From the NCBI GenBank assembly GCA_946886475.1, contig CAMPIQ010000086.1, positions 1-15,257 of the forward strand: DNA of 15,257 bases, given 5' to 3'. Below the pieces are notes generated by a model, which was not told where the DNA came from, searched no databases, and worked only from the letters and a program-made list of their open reading frames with translations. A program made the position numbers and the translations under genes. Of this stretch, positions 8,424-14,932 are shown piece after piece (positions within the stretch are counted from its first letter, which is position 1; each line of letters begins with the position of its first letter). Origin of the DNA: an uncultured Chitinophagales bacterium (GTDB taxonomy: Bacteria > Bacteroidota > Bacteroidia > Chitinophagales > Chitinophagaceae).

Positions 8424-9197
8424 TTAATTCCGGGTTCTGTATTTTTTCAGTATTTCCGTTACCTCACGCATTCCTTCCCCGGCAGTTTTTTCAATAGCGG
8501 TGGTATTATGAACCGGGTTGGTAAAAGGGATCTTTTTATCAATAATAAACCTGGGAGTATGCGGGGCAACATAATTAAGTATACCTGCTGCCGGATAAAC
8601 AACAAGGGAAGTTCCAACGATCAGAAAAAAGTCAGCACGCCTGGCTATCTTAACAGCTTCATCCATCATGGGCACTTCTTCTTCAAACCATACTATATGC
8701 GGACGCAATTGTGAACCATCCGCTGCCCTGTCGCCCATTTGAATGTCACCATTAACCGGATACACCAGTGAATGATCCTGTTCACTTCTCATTTTAAAGA
8801 TCTCACCGTGCAGGTGCATTACCCTGGTAGAGCCGGCGCGTTCATGAAGATCATCAATATTCTGTGTGATGATATGAACATCAAAATCTTTTTCAAGTGC
8901 GGCCAACGCAAAATGCGCATCATTGGGCCGGGCATTGCTGATTTCTCTACGGCGCATATTATAAAACTCCTGAACCAGTGCAGGGTTTTTTCTCCAGGCT
9001 GTTGCTGTTGCCACCTCATTGATATCATACCCTTCCCATAATCCATCCGAATCCCTGAATGTTTTAAGTCCGCTTTCTGCACTGATGCCTGCGCCTGTTA
9101 ATACCACCAGTAAACCTCCCTTTGCCACGGAATGTCCTTGTTCCTTTTTATCTGTACCGGTTTTATGTTCCATTGATTCAGAAACTAATTTAATCAT
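8424..9197 (-). CDS. cobB: NAD-dependent protein deacylase, class III sirtuin lacking zinc cysteines
   Basis: A 257-residue Sir2-family enzyme that removes acyl groups from lysines using NAD, releasing nicotinamide and O-acyl-ADP-ribose. The core shows LTGAGISAESGLKTFRDSDG (residues 33-52) for NAD binding, TQNIDDLHERAGS (111-123), catalytic H130 in HLHG and GTSLVVYPAAG (195-205). Y79 and R82 form the YxxR pair that, in SIRT5 and E. coli CobB, favours succinyl or malonyl lysine. The protein contains no cysteine, so the usual four-cysteine zinc site is absent; the loop after H130 reads GEIFKMRSEQDHSL. This seems usual for Bacteroidota sirtuins. About 25 residues precede the core; a start at the second ATG (MEHKTG, 9173) is possible. 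The gene lies 29 bp downstream of the e(P4)-type phosphatase gene on the same strand. The symbol is by family. Confidence 0.92.
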   Translation of the reverse strand: MIKLVSESMEHKTGTDKKEQGHSVAKGGLLVVLTGAGISAESGLKTFRDSDGLWEGYDINEVATATAWRKNPALVQEFYNMRRREISNARPNDAHFALAALEKDFDVHIITQNIDDLHERAGSTRVMHLHGEIFKMRSEQDHSLVYPVNGDIQMGDRAADGSQLRPHIVWFEEEVPMMDEAVKIARRADFFLIVGTSLVVYPAAGILNYVAPHTPRFIIDKKIPFTNPVHNTTAIEKTAGEGMREVTEILKKYRTRN

Positions 9198-9226
9198 TTA
9201 TGCAAACTGAATAAAATGGCGGGGAA

Positions 9227-10021
9227 CTATGGGTTCTTTACTGCTCTTCTTAGCATGGAATCTTTCTGCGCCAGGCTAAGGTTGGGCATGTATTGATACA
9301 AAGCAGATTCCCAGTCGCCATACACGGGGTTGGGAATAATGATGAACCGGTGACCAAATTCATTAGCCAGTTGTCGGGTAACCAGATTTCTTTCCTCTGT
9401 TGATCGTTTATCATACAGGGAACTAAAATCGGCAAGATTATCCCCTATTAATAATACCACCGTATATTTTTTCATTACTTCCTCTCTTCTGGTTTCCTTG
9501 CTTGAAATGCCTTTCCTCATTAAAAGATGTTGATCATCCGCATCAGGCAGGTTGAATCTTTGAAGATTGTTCAGGGTACCTGGTCTTTCTTCTTCATTCC
9601 GGTTAGTAATATAAAAGATGGTAACTCCTTTTGATGCTGCATATTTTAAAAAGGACGGAGCGCCCGGAACCGTATCAGCTTCTCCCCTTGCTGTCCATTC
9701 CAGCCAGCTTCCAGCTTCATAATCTTTCCCCTGCAAGGTTTGCTGAATATCGTACCTGCTGTTATCCAAAACAGTTTCATCAATATCAGTTATAATAGCC
9801 AGTGGTTTTGATGGAGCCTCTTGCAAATATTGATCGAGTTGGAGCTTTGCCATATTATACGCCTGAAAACACAGCGCCTTATATTCTGCCGACTGTTGCT
9901 GAAAAACAGAAGCAAATAATTTACCATCAGCTATAGAATTGTCTGCGCCTGATGATGATAAATTTCTTGTGGTTGAGCATGCTGTGAGTATAAAAAGGAT
10001 AATTAAAAATGAATTTTTCAT
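9227..10021 (-). CDS. 5'-nucleotidase / acid phosphatase lipoprotein, e(P4) family
   Basis: A 264-residue class C acid phosphatase of the HAD superfamily, probably anchored in the outer membrane. I place the start at 10021, not at the longer in-frame ATG at 10060: from here the protein begins MKNSFLIILFILTAC, a lipoprotein signal with lipobox LTAC and C15 as the lipidated residue, and a -7 promoter motif lies inside the longer reading. HAD motif I is ITDIDETVLDN (D79, D81), motif II is YITNRN (139-141) and motif IV is GDNLADF (D194, D198). The Haemophilus e(P4) enzyme dephosphorylates NMN and other 5'-nucleotides; phosphate or nucleotide scavenging is the general family role. The sirtuin gene follows after 29 bp, so co-transcription is likely. 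Length is normal for the family. Confidence 0.92.
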   Translation of the reverse strand: MKNSFLIILFILTACSTTRNLSSSGADNSIADGKLFASVFQQQSAEYKALCFQAYNMAKLQLDQYLQEAPSKPLAIITDIDETVLDNSRYDIQQTLQGKDYEAGSWLEWTARGEADTVPGAPSFLKYAASKGVTIFYITNRNEEERPGTLNNLQRFNLPDADDQHLLMRKGISSKETRREEVMKKYTVVLLIGDNLADFSSLYDKRSTEERNLVTRQLANEFGHRFIIIPNPVYGDWESALYQYMPNLSLAQKDSMLRRAVKNP

Positions 10022-10039
10022 GCATTCGGTTTTGACCGG

Positions 10040-10047
10040 CAAAAATA
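10040..10047 (-). promoter_or_regulatory. Candidate -7 element for the e(P4)-sirtuin pair
   Basis: The minus strand reads TATTTTTG, a perfect TAnnTTTG, ending 18 bases before the ATG at 10021. It lies inside the longer alternative reading of the phosphatase gene and so favours the shorter start. No convincing -33 element is seen. Confidence 0.35.
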
Positions 10048-10106
10048 CTCTCTCATCCATGCGCTCTTTGGAATTTTTTTTGATACTATAACTGAAACAA
10101 ATAATT

Positions 10107-10343
10107 ATGACAGAGCAAAGATTTGAGTTGTTATTGGATGGGGTTCCTTATGCGGTAACCGCCAGCCCGTTTGAATACAATACAGAAACAAGATACAAGG
10201 TCAGGTATAATGGCAATGAACATATATTCACCTGGGATTCCAGCATCGGGAGGTTAGCTCCTATTGACGATGACGCATCCCAGATCCCGGATAACCTGGA
10301 AAGAGCTATTTCTGAACGGTTGCAGTTTTCCAGAAAAATTTAA
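10107..10343 (+). CDS. Small protein of unknown function
   Basis: A 78-residue soluble protein I do not recognise. It has no signal peptide, membrane segment or cysteine. The first two thirds look beta-rich with alternating hydrophobic residues (RFELLLDGVPYAVTASPFEY, then TRYKVRYNGNEHIFTWD), followed by an acidic turn (IDDDASQIPD) and a C-terminal helix (NLERAISERLQFSRKI). This two-part layout, balanced codon use and the position between a divergent promoter region and an inverted repeat make a real gene likely. It is divergent from the e(P4) gene; the intergenic stretch holds TTTG at 10067-10070 and TATAACTG at 10087-10094 as a poor promoter candidate. No Shine-Dalgarno is visible. Its role cannot be inferred from neighbours. 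Confidence 0.75.
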   Translation: MTEQRFELLLDGVPYAVTASPFEYNTETRYKVRYNGNEHIFTWDSSIGRLAPIDDDASQIPDNLERAISERLQFSRKI

Positions 10344-10350
10344 ATTAGTA

Positions 10351-10382
10351 CATGTAGAGACGCCAGCCTGCGTCTCTACATG
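10351..10382. repeat. Perfect 13-bp inverted repeat between convergent genes
   Basis: CATGTAGAGACGC at 10351-10363 pairs perfectly with GCGTCTCTACATG at 10370-10382 around a six-base loop CAGCCT. It lies between the 3' ends of the rightward small gene and the leftward VWA gene. There is no T-run directly after the stem on either strand, so it is not a canonical intrinsic terminator, though it may still act as a bidirectional one. The GTAGAGACGC...GCGTCTCTAC core resembles palindromes I recall as dispersed repeats in Bacteroidota and cyanobacteria; a single copy is present in this window. Confidence 0.85.
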
Positions 10383-10414
10383 ATCCCATCTATCTAAATA
10401 AGCAATATCATTTT

Positions 10415-12091
10415 CTAATTTTTGACAATTGCCGTTGTTGTTTTCACAAGGTGTATAAATTCACTTCTGTATCCGTTTATATCCCTGCCTTTTGATGATT
10501 GCGCAAGCCGGAGCACCATATCATAACTGGCCTGTTGTTTATATTCTGAATTACGCAACATTAATCCAAATGAAGCAACCGCTGCGGAGAACCTGAAATT
10601 ATCCGAACTGGCTTCAACCGTTCTTCCACTATCTTTTACCGGGTGAACAATAAGTCGGCTCTGGTTTCCATCCGGTTGTTTATACCGGAGCCGGATGTTC
10701 ATAATTTCATCGCTTTCATTGGTGGCAGCTATTGTGCGGCCTTTCTGGTATTTCAGTTCATCAACCGTTTTTATAAATGTACTTTCTAAACCGGCAGGTA
10801 TCAATTCATACAAGGCTGTAACCGTATGGCCGCTTCCCAATTCTCCTGCATCCTTACTGTCATCATTAAAATCAGCGGCAGCCAGCATTCTGTTCTCATA
10901 TCCAATTAACCTGTATGCCTGCACTTTCCGGGGGTTGAATTCTATCTGGATCTTTACGTCTTTGGCAATGGTAAAAAGGGTGCTTCCAAATTCATTTACA
11001 AGCACTTTCCTGGCCTCATTGATATTATCGATATAGGAATGGTTTCCATTTCCCTTATTGGCAAGTTGTTGCATTTTATTGTCTTTATAATTGCCCATCC
11101 CAAAACCAAGCACACTTAAATAAACACCTGATTGTCTTTCTTTTTCAATCATGTTCACCAGTTCATCATCACTGCTCAACCCAACATTGAAATCTCCATC
11201 AGTTGCAAGGATCACACGATTATTTCCCTGGCTGATAAAATTTTCCCTGGCGATCTTATATGCAAGTTGAATGCCTTCACCACCTGCAGTTGATCCTCCG
11301 GCTTCCAGCTGGCTGATGGCTTCCATGATCCTGGTTTTGCTGGTTCCGTTTGTAGATGGCAAAACCAATCCTGCATTACCTGCATATACTACTATGGCTA
11401 CCTTGTCTTTTTCCCTGAGATGGTTCACAAGCATATTCAATGATGATTGTACAAGTGGAAGTTTATTGGGTTCATCCATTGATCCGCTCACATCTACCAG
11501 GAATACCAGATTGGAAGGCGGCAGGTCGTTCAAGGGAACTGACCGTCCCTGCAATCCAATATGAACTAGCCGGTGTTTAGGGTTCCATGGACATTCTGCT
11601 AATTCAGTATGAACGGCAAATGGATCGTCATGGTCTGGTTGTGCGTATTCATAATCAAAATAGTTGATCATTTCTTCTATGCGCACAGCTCCGGGCGGAG
11701 GAAGGCTTCCTCCCTGTAAAAATCTCCTTACATTACTATATGCCGCTTCATCTACATCAATGGAGAAGGTAGACAGGGCCTGGTGCAGCGTTGATTCAAA
11801 TTTATTTTCCACGATATGATCGTAGTCTTCGGTGTTAAATTCAGTTTCATTACCCAGTTGTTGTTTTTGAACTGTTTCATCTTTTTTAATAACAGGTGGT
11901 GAGAATTTTATTTCACTTTGCTGCATTTCCATTACTGTGATGTTCTCCACCTGAACCGGAACTTTTGGTGACTGGCTATCATACTGGTCTGACCCTGTAT
12001 AACCTGTAGCCGGATTGCCTCTGCCTCTTTCATTACATGAAAAGCATAGTAATGTCAGCACTCCTAAGAATGCAATGGATATCCTTGCCAT
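10415..12091 (-). CDS. VWA-domain lipoprotein, YfbK family
   Basis: A 558-residue envelope protein. The N-terminus (MARISIAFLG, hydrophobic run, then FSC) looks like a lipoprotein signal with C19 as the lipid site, although the -3 residue is Cys rather than Leu. A linker of low complexity precedes the YfbK-type N-terminal domain (about 95-170), with VDEAAYSNVRRFL and the GGSLPPPGAVRIEEMINYFDY segment typical of the family. The von Willebrand A domain covers about 193-370 with a complete metal site: DVSGS (200-204), GGSTAGG near 265-271 and ATDGD (296-300). The C-terminal part (about 380-556) corresponds to DUF3520. The VWA domain binds a metal and probably a protein ligand; the physiological role of the family is not settled. 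It stands alone, 128 bp from the upstream VOC gene. Confidence 0.92.
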   Translation of the reverse strand: MARISIAFLGVLTLLCFSCNERGRGNPATGYTGSDQYDSQSPKVPVQVENITVMEMQQSEIKFSPPVIKKDETVQKQQLGNETEFNTEDYDHIVENKFESTLHQALSTFSIDVDEAAYSNVRRFLQGGSLPPPGAVRIEEMINYFDYEYAQPDHDDPFAVHTELAECPWNPKHRLVHIGLQGRSVPLNDLPPSNLVFLVDVSGSMDEPNKLPLVQSSLNMLVNHLREKDKVAIVVYAGNAGLVLPSTNGTSKTRIMEAISQLEAGGSTAGGEGIQLAYKIARENFISQGNNRVILATDGDFNVGLSSDDELVNMIEKERQSGVYLSVLGFGMGNYKDNKMQQLANKGNGNHSYIDNINEARKVLVNEFGSTLFTIAKDVKIQIEFNPRKVQAYRLIGYENRMLAAADFNDDSKDAGELGSGHTVTALYELIPAGLESTFIKTVDELKYQKGRTIAATNESDEIMNIRLRYKQPDGNQSRLIVHPVKDSGRTVEASSDNFRFSAAVASFGLMLRNSEYKQQASYDMVLRLAQSSKGRDINGYRSEFIHLVKTTTAIVKN

Positions 12092-12118
12092 AGTTGTTGA
12101 TTTTAATTAATGATTGGG

Positions 12119-12141
12119 ATGCAAAAAATTTTATTTTGCAT
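12119..12141. repeat. AT-rich inverted repeat upstream of the VWA gene
   Basis: ATGCAAAA at 12119-12126 is matched by TTTTGCAT at 12134-12141 with a seven-base loop. It lies 27 bases before the VWA start codon and downstream of the VOC gene. It has no GC-rich stem, so a terminator is unlikely; an operator is possible but unproven. Confidence 0.35.
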
Positions 12142-12219
12142 AAATCACATGGAGGAGAAACCGTTAGCGATCTATAGACATGAATTAATGCCGGTTAAAT
12201 TAAAAAGTAACCCACCAGG

Positions 12220-12885
12220 CTACACATTTTGCGAAGGAAGTTCAAGCGTGAAGGAATGGTCACCCTGTATGAAATTGACCTTCATCCAGTGTATTGATGA
12301 AACTATCGTTGTGGGATACCAGGGCCTGTTGTTACTTACAACAATAAAAAGTCCTTCATCATCTCCCAGTGCAGCAAAATTTTTCATAGGTGGCTGCTTT
12401 TCAAAAAAATCAATTGAATAGATTTCTTTCAACTCACGGATTTCAGCGGTTACATTATCTGTTACAATGCCTACTTCACTAATGGCAAGAATGGAGGCCT
12501 GTGTAAATTCATTTGCAGATCCATTGTTAAGATCACGGCGGGCAATGAATTCAATTATATTGTTCTGATGGTCATAAAAATAGACCGCTTCCGCATTCCA
12601 GTTACTGAAGTCGGCTATGATGTTTTTATTATCAACCGGAATGATCTCCACTTTATTTTTTAACCATTCGTGTGCCTCTCGTACCTGGTTGCATGGAATA
12701 TTGAATGCTATATGATATATAGCCGCCGATGATTTGTTCAATACAAATTCAAGGATAGATCCCTGCAATTGAAAACTGATGTGCGACTCTGTAACGGAAA
12801 GGATTTTTAATTGCAGCAGACCATGATAAAAATCCCTTGCTGCGTCCAGGTCACTGGTAAGTATTTCAAGTGAAGTGATTTTCAT
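12220..12885 (-). CDS. VOC superfamily protein (glyoxalase/bleomycin-resistance fold)
   Basis: A 221-residue cytoplasmic protein with two VOC-type modules. I use the ATG at 12885 (MKITSLEILTSDLDAARDFYHGLL) because the family fold begins there and the ATG overlaps the EVE stop codon as ATGA, the mark of translational coupling; the longer reading from 12918 would add eleven residues inside the EVE gene. Module one (about 1-115) has the SDLDAARDFY helix, H58 in YHIAF and E112 in NNIIEF as likely metal ligands. Module two (about 135-217) is more diverged: GIVTDNVTAEIRELKEIY, then a region without an obvious second ligand set. VOC enzymes range from isomerases to dioxygenases and binding proteins, so the substrate is unknown. 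The pairing with an EVE protein gives no clear clue. Confidence 0.85.
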   Translation of the reverse strand: MKITSLEILTSDLDAARDFYHGLLQLKILSVTESHISFQLQGSILEFVLNKSSAAIYHIAFNIPCNQVREAHEWLKNKVEIIPVDNKNIIADFSNWNAEAVYFYDHQNNIIEFIARRDLNNGSANEFTQASILAISEVGIVTDNVTAEIRELKEIYSIDFFEKQPPMKNFAALGDDEGLFIVVSNNRPWYPTTIVSSIHWMKVNFIQGDHSFTLELPSQNV

Positions 12886-13292
12886 GATACGGAAGACAAT
12901 TCCATGATCATATTCCATTCTTCGGGGCTCACAGGTTGTACCGATAAACGGCTGATGCGCAGGAGAGCCATATCCTTGAGCTTTTTTTCTTTTTTGATCT
13001 GCGGAAGCGATACCGGATTCTTTAATTTTTTCACAGGTTTCAGGTCAACTGCAACCCAGGCTTCGTCATCGGTGGTTGGATCCTGATAAGCTTCTTTGAT
13101 CACTTTGGCAATGCCTACTATTTCAACCCCGGCATTGCTGTGATAAAAAAATACTTCATCGCCCTTTTTCATTGCTCTCAAATGCAAACGTGCCGCATAG
13201 TTGCGTACACCATCCCATGTTGTTTTGCCGTCTTTTACAAATTGGTCCCAACTGTAAACGGAAGGTTCTGATTTTACCAGCCAGTAGTTCAT
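12882..13292 (-). CDS. EVE domain-containing protein (THYN1-like)
   Basis: A 136-residue protein that is essentially one EVE domain, a PUA-like fold related to the YTH domain. Signature features are the opening MNYWLVKSEPSVYSWDQF (1-18), WDGVRNYAARLHLRAMKKGDEVFFYHS (26-52) and the GIAKVIKEAYQDPTTDD stretch (60-76). Length is typical for the stand-alone bacterial form. EVE domains bind modified bases, for example modified cytosine in DNA, and are often found in restriction or defence proteins; stand-alone copies such as this one are widespread and their cellular role is not settled. No nuclease, methylase or other defence gene lies nearby. It is first in a two-gene leftward unit with the VOC gene, which it overlaps by four bases. 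Confidence 0.93.
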   Translation of the reverse strand: MNYWLVKSEPSVYSWDQFVKDGKTTWDGVRNYAARLHLRAMKKGDEVFFYHSNAGVEIVGIAKVIKEAYQDPTTDDEAWVAVDLKPVKKLKNPVSLPQIKKEKKLKDMALLRISRLSVQPVSPEEWNMIMELSSVS

Positions 13293-13321
13293 GTAGCTCT
13301 ATTTAAGTGATTGGTGCAGGT

Positions 13322-13341
13322 GATGGATGAAGCAATCCATC
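13322..13341. repeat. 7-bp inverted repeat in the probable EVE leader
   Basis: GATGGAT (13322-13328) pairs perfectly with ATCCATC (13335-13341) around the loop GAAGCA. If the -7 motif at 13354-13361 is used, the hairpin lies in the 5' leader of the EVE-VOC mRNA, about 30 bases before the start codon. No riboswitch class is recognised. Confidence 0.4.
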
Positions 13342-13353
13342 CCCAATAATTTT

Positions 13354-13361
13354 CAAATTTA
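13354..13361 (-). promoter_or_regulatory. Candidate -7 element for the EVE-VOC pair
   Basis: The minus strand reads TAAATTTG, a perfect TAnnTTTG, 61 bases before the EVE ATG. The -33 region is not convincing. Motif-based call. Confidence 0.35.
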
Positions 13362-13439
13362 TACATCTAAAAATTACCAGCACTCGTAACTATTTCATTA
13401 TCCCGGATTTCAAATTAATTATTAACCAAAAACAGGAAC

Positions 13440-14006
13440 ATGAAAAAGATTTCACTGGCAGTTTTACTGCTTTCAGGACTTTTATGGTCAAAGCATTCCC
13501 TATCACAGGGCGATATGAAAAAGGAAAAAACAGTTGAGGTAGGTGGTGCGCCCATGTATGCATCAAAGAATATCATTGACAATGCTGTTCAATCAAAAGA
13601 TCACACCACTTTAGTGGCTGCTGTTAAGGCTGCCGGCCTGGTAGAAACGCTCCAGGGAAAAGGGCCATTCACCGTTTTTGCTCCAACGAATATGGCATTC
13701 GAAAAGCTTCCAGCCGGAGCCGTTGACAACCTGTTGAAGCCGGAAAATAAATCCCAGCTAACATCCATCCTTACTTTTCATGTTGTAGCTGGTAGACTGG
13801 ATATTAAGGAATTGAGGAAATGGATAAAAAAAGGAAACGGAAAAGCAGGATTGACCACGGTGCAGGGTGGTAAAATATGGATCATGGAAGATGATGGCAT
13901 GTGGTGGATCATGGATGAAAAAGGTAATAAAGCCAGGATCACGGTGAGTGATGTTTATCAGAGCAATGGAGTGATACATGTTATTGATACCGTATTAATG
14001 CCCTGA
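13440..14006 (+). CDS. Secreted fasciclin (FAS1) domain protein
   Basis: A 188-residue exported protein with one FAS1 domain, a fold used for cell-surface adhesion and matrix binding. Residues 1-22 are a signal peptide (KK, hydrophobic run, then SLSQ). FAS1 spans about 44-188: KNIIDNAVQSKDHTTLVAAV, H1 motif FTVFAPTNMAF (77-87), the LTFHVVAGRL (111-120) region with the usual conserved His, and H2 motif NGVIHVIDTVLMP (176-188), where the protein ends. Between strands the region 147-165 is unusually rich in Trp and Met, and its DNA shows a 27-base in-frame tandem duplication. A GGAPMY segment before the domain matches a common Chitinophagaceae type. AGGA lies only two bases before the ATG. It is a single gene, closed by a strong terminator. 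Confidence 0.93.
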   Translation: MKKISLAVLLLSGLLWSKHSLSQGDMKKEKTVEVGGAPMYASKNIIDNAVQSKDHTTLVAAVKAAGLVETLQGKGPFTVFAPTNMAFEKLPAGAVDNLLKPENKSQLTSILTFHVVAGRLDIKELRKWIKKGNGKAGLTTVQGGKIWIMEDDGMWWIMDEKGNKARITVSDVYQSNGVIHVIDTVLMP

Positions 14007-14034
14007 AAACTTTTGTCAGCGATGAGTAACACAA

Positions 14035-14065
14035 TAAAAGACCAGCCGGTAAAGCTGGTCTTTTA
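14035..14065. terminator. Intrinsic bidirectional terminator
   Basis: TAAAAGACCAGC (14035-14046) and GCTGGTCTTTTA (14054-14065) form a perfect 12-bp stem with the seven-base loop CGGTAAA. The A-rich and T-rich flanks of the GC core make it a good terminator for the rightward FAS1 gene, which ends 28 bases upstream, and, on the other strand, for the leftward ribH-LutA pair, whose last stop codon is 38 bases away. Confidence 0.85.
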
Positions 14066-14103
14066 ATATTATTTTCCGTAACCACACTAACACAGCATGG
14101 AGG

Positions 14104-14823
14104 TTACCAGCCACTCGCCAATACATCAGCAAGATGCATGGTTTTCAGTTTATAATTTTTGTTGTTGATGTAACCCTGCAGATGCATGAGGCAGGAAAGA
14201 TCGGTAGAGATCAGGTACTCCGCTTCTGTGGCCAGTGCATTTTCAATTTTCTGTTCAGCCATGGCAACAGAAATGGGTTCAAATTTTACAGCGAAACTGC
14301 CTCCGAAGCCGCAGCATGTTTCAACATCATGAAGTTCTGTTATTTCAAGTCCTTTTACTTTTTGCAGCAATATCCTTGGTTCATTTTTAATTCCACATTC
14401 CCTCAGTCCGGCACATGAATCATGATAGGTTGCCTTACCCGGTAAACTGGCGCCGAAATCTGTAAAGTTTAATTTATTTACAAGGAAGTCTGAAAGTTCG
14501 TAAATGTTCTGGCTGATAGCTTTTACTTCATTGTGAACGGATGAATTATCAAAAAGCTTATGGTAATAATTTTTTACAAAGCCAACACAACTGGCACTTG
14601 GAGCTACGATTATGTTTGATGGGTCAAAGTCGTTTAAAAATTTAGAACATACGTCCCTTGCATCATCCCAGAAACCGGCATTGAATGCAGGCTGCCCGCA
14701 ACAGGTTTGATTGGGATTATAGCGCACCTCGCATCCGGCCTTCTCAAGCACACGGATCATATTAAAAGCGGTATCAGGATACAACTGGTCTACAAAGCAT
14801 GGGATAAAAATCTGGACCTTCAT
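14104..14823 (-). CDS. LutA/YkgE-type (Fe-S)-binding CCG-domain protein
   Basis: A 239-residue cytoplasmic protein with two CCG domains that resembles LutA, a subunit of the LutABC L-lactate oxidising complex, and the cysteine-rich part of GlcF/GlpC. Domain one has C9, C41-C42-G43 and C79; domain two has C137, C170-C171-G172 (TCCGFGGSF) and C211. These cysteines are the expected ligands for iron-sulfur clusters. Start and length match LutA. The usual partners lutB and lutC are not in the window; the gene is instead preceded by ribH on the same strand 109 bp upstream, so it may act with partners elsewhere or serve another 2-hydroxyacid or thiol-disulfide electron-transfer role. An AAGGG stretch lies about nine bases before the ATG. 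The specific substrate is uncertain; the family is clear. Confidence 0.9.
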   Translation of the reverse strand: MKVQIFIPCFVDQLYPDTAFNMIRVLEKAGCEVRYNPNQTCCGQPAFNAGFWDDARDVCSKFLNDFDPSNIIVAPSASCVGFVKNYYHKLFDNSSVHNEVKAISQNIYELSDFLVNKLNFTDFGASLPGKATYHDSCAGLRECGIKNEPRILLQKVKGLEITELHDVETCCGFGGSFAVKFEPISVAMAEQKIENALATEAEYLISTDLSCLMHLQGYINNKNYKLKTMHLADVLASGW

Positions 14824-14932
14824 TATATTATTCCCTTCATTTAGGCTGGAAGTTCAAAGGTTTGATCACCGGTTCATTTCCATTCTTCCAGGAGCCGAAT
14901 TTATTGAAAAAAGGTTCACCGGTGCCTTTGCT

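Noticed and set aside
8411..8434. Inverted repeat GGAAT...ATTCC between the convergent saccharopine dehydrogenase and sirtuin genes
   Set aside because: Only five pairs, overlaps the sirtuin coding end and lacks a T-run; too weak to call a terminator.
12110..12421. 103-codon plus-strand frame
   Set aside because: Most of it is antisense to the VOC gene; the part outside has no promoter or ribosome-binding site.
14861..14925. Repeated TCACCGGT near the ribH-LutA junction
   Set aside because: The core ACCGGT is self-complementary and the two copies fall in the protein-like tail after ribH; there is no consistent spacing or third copy.
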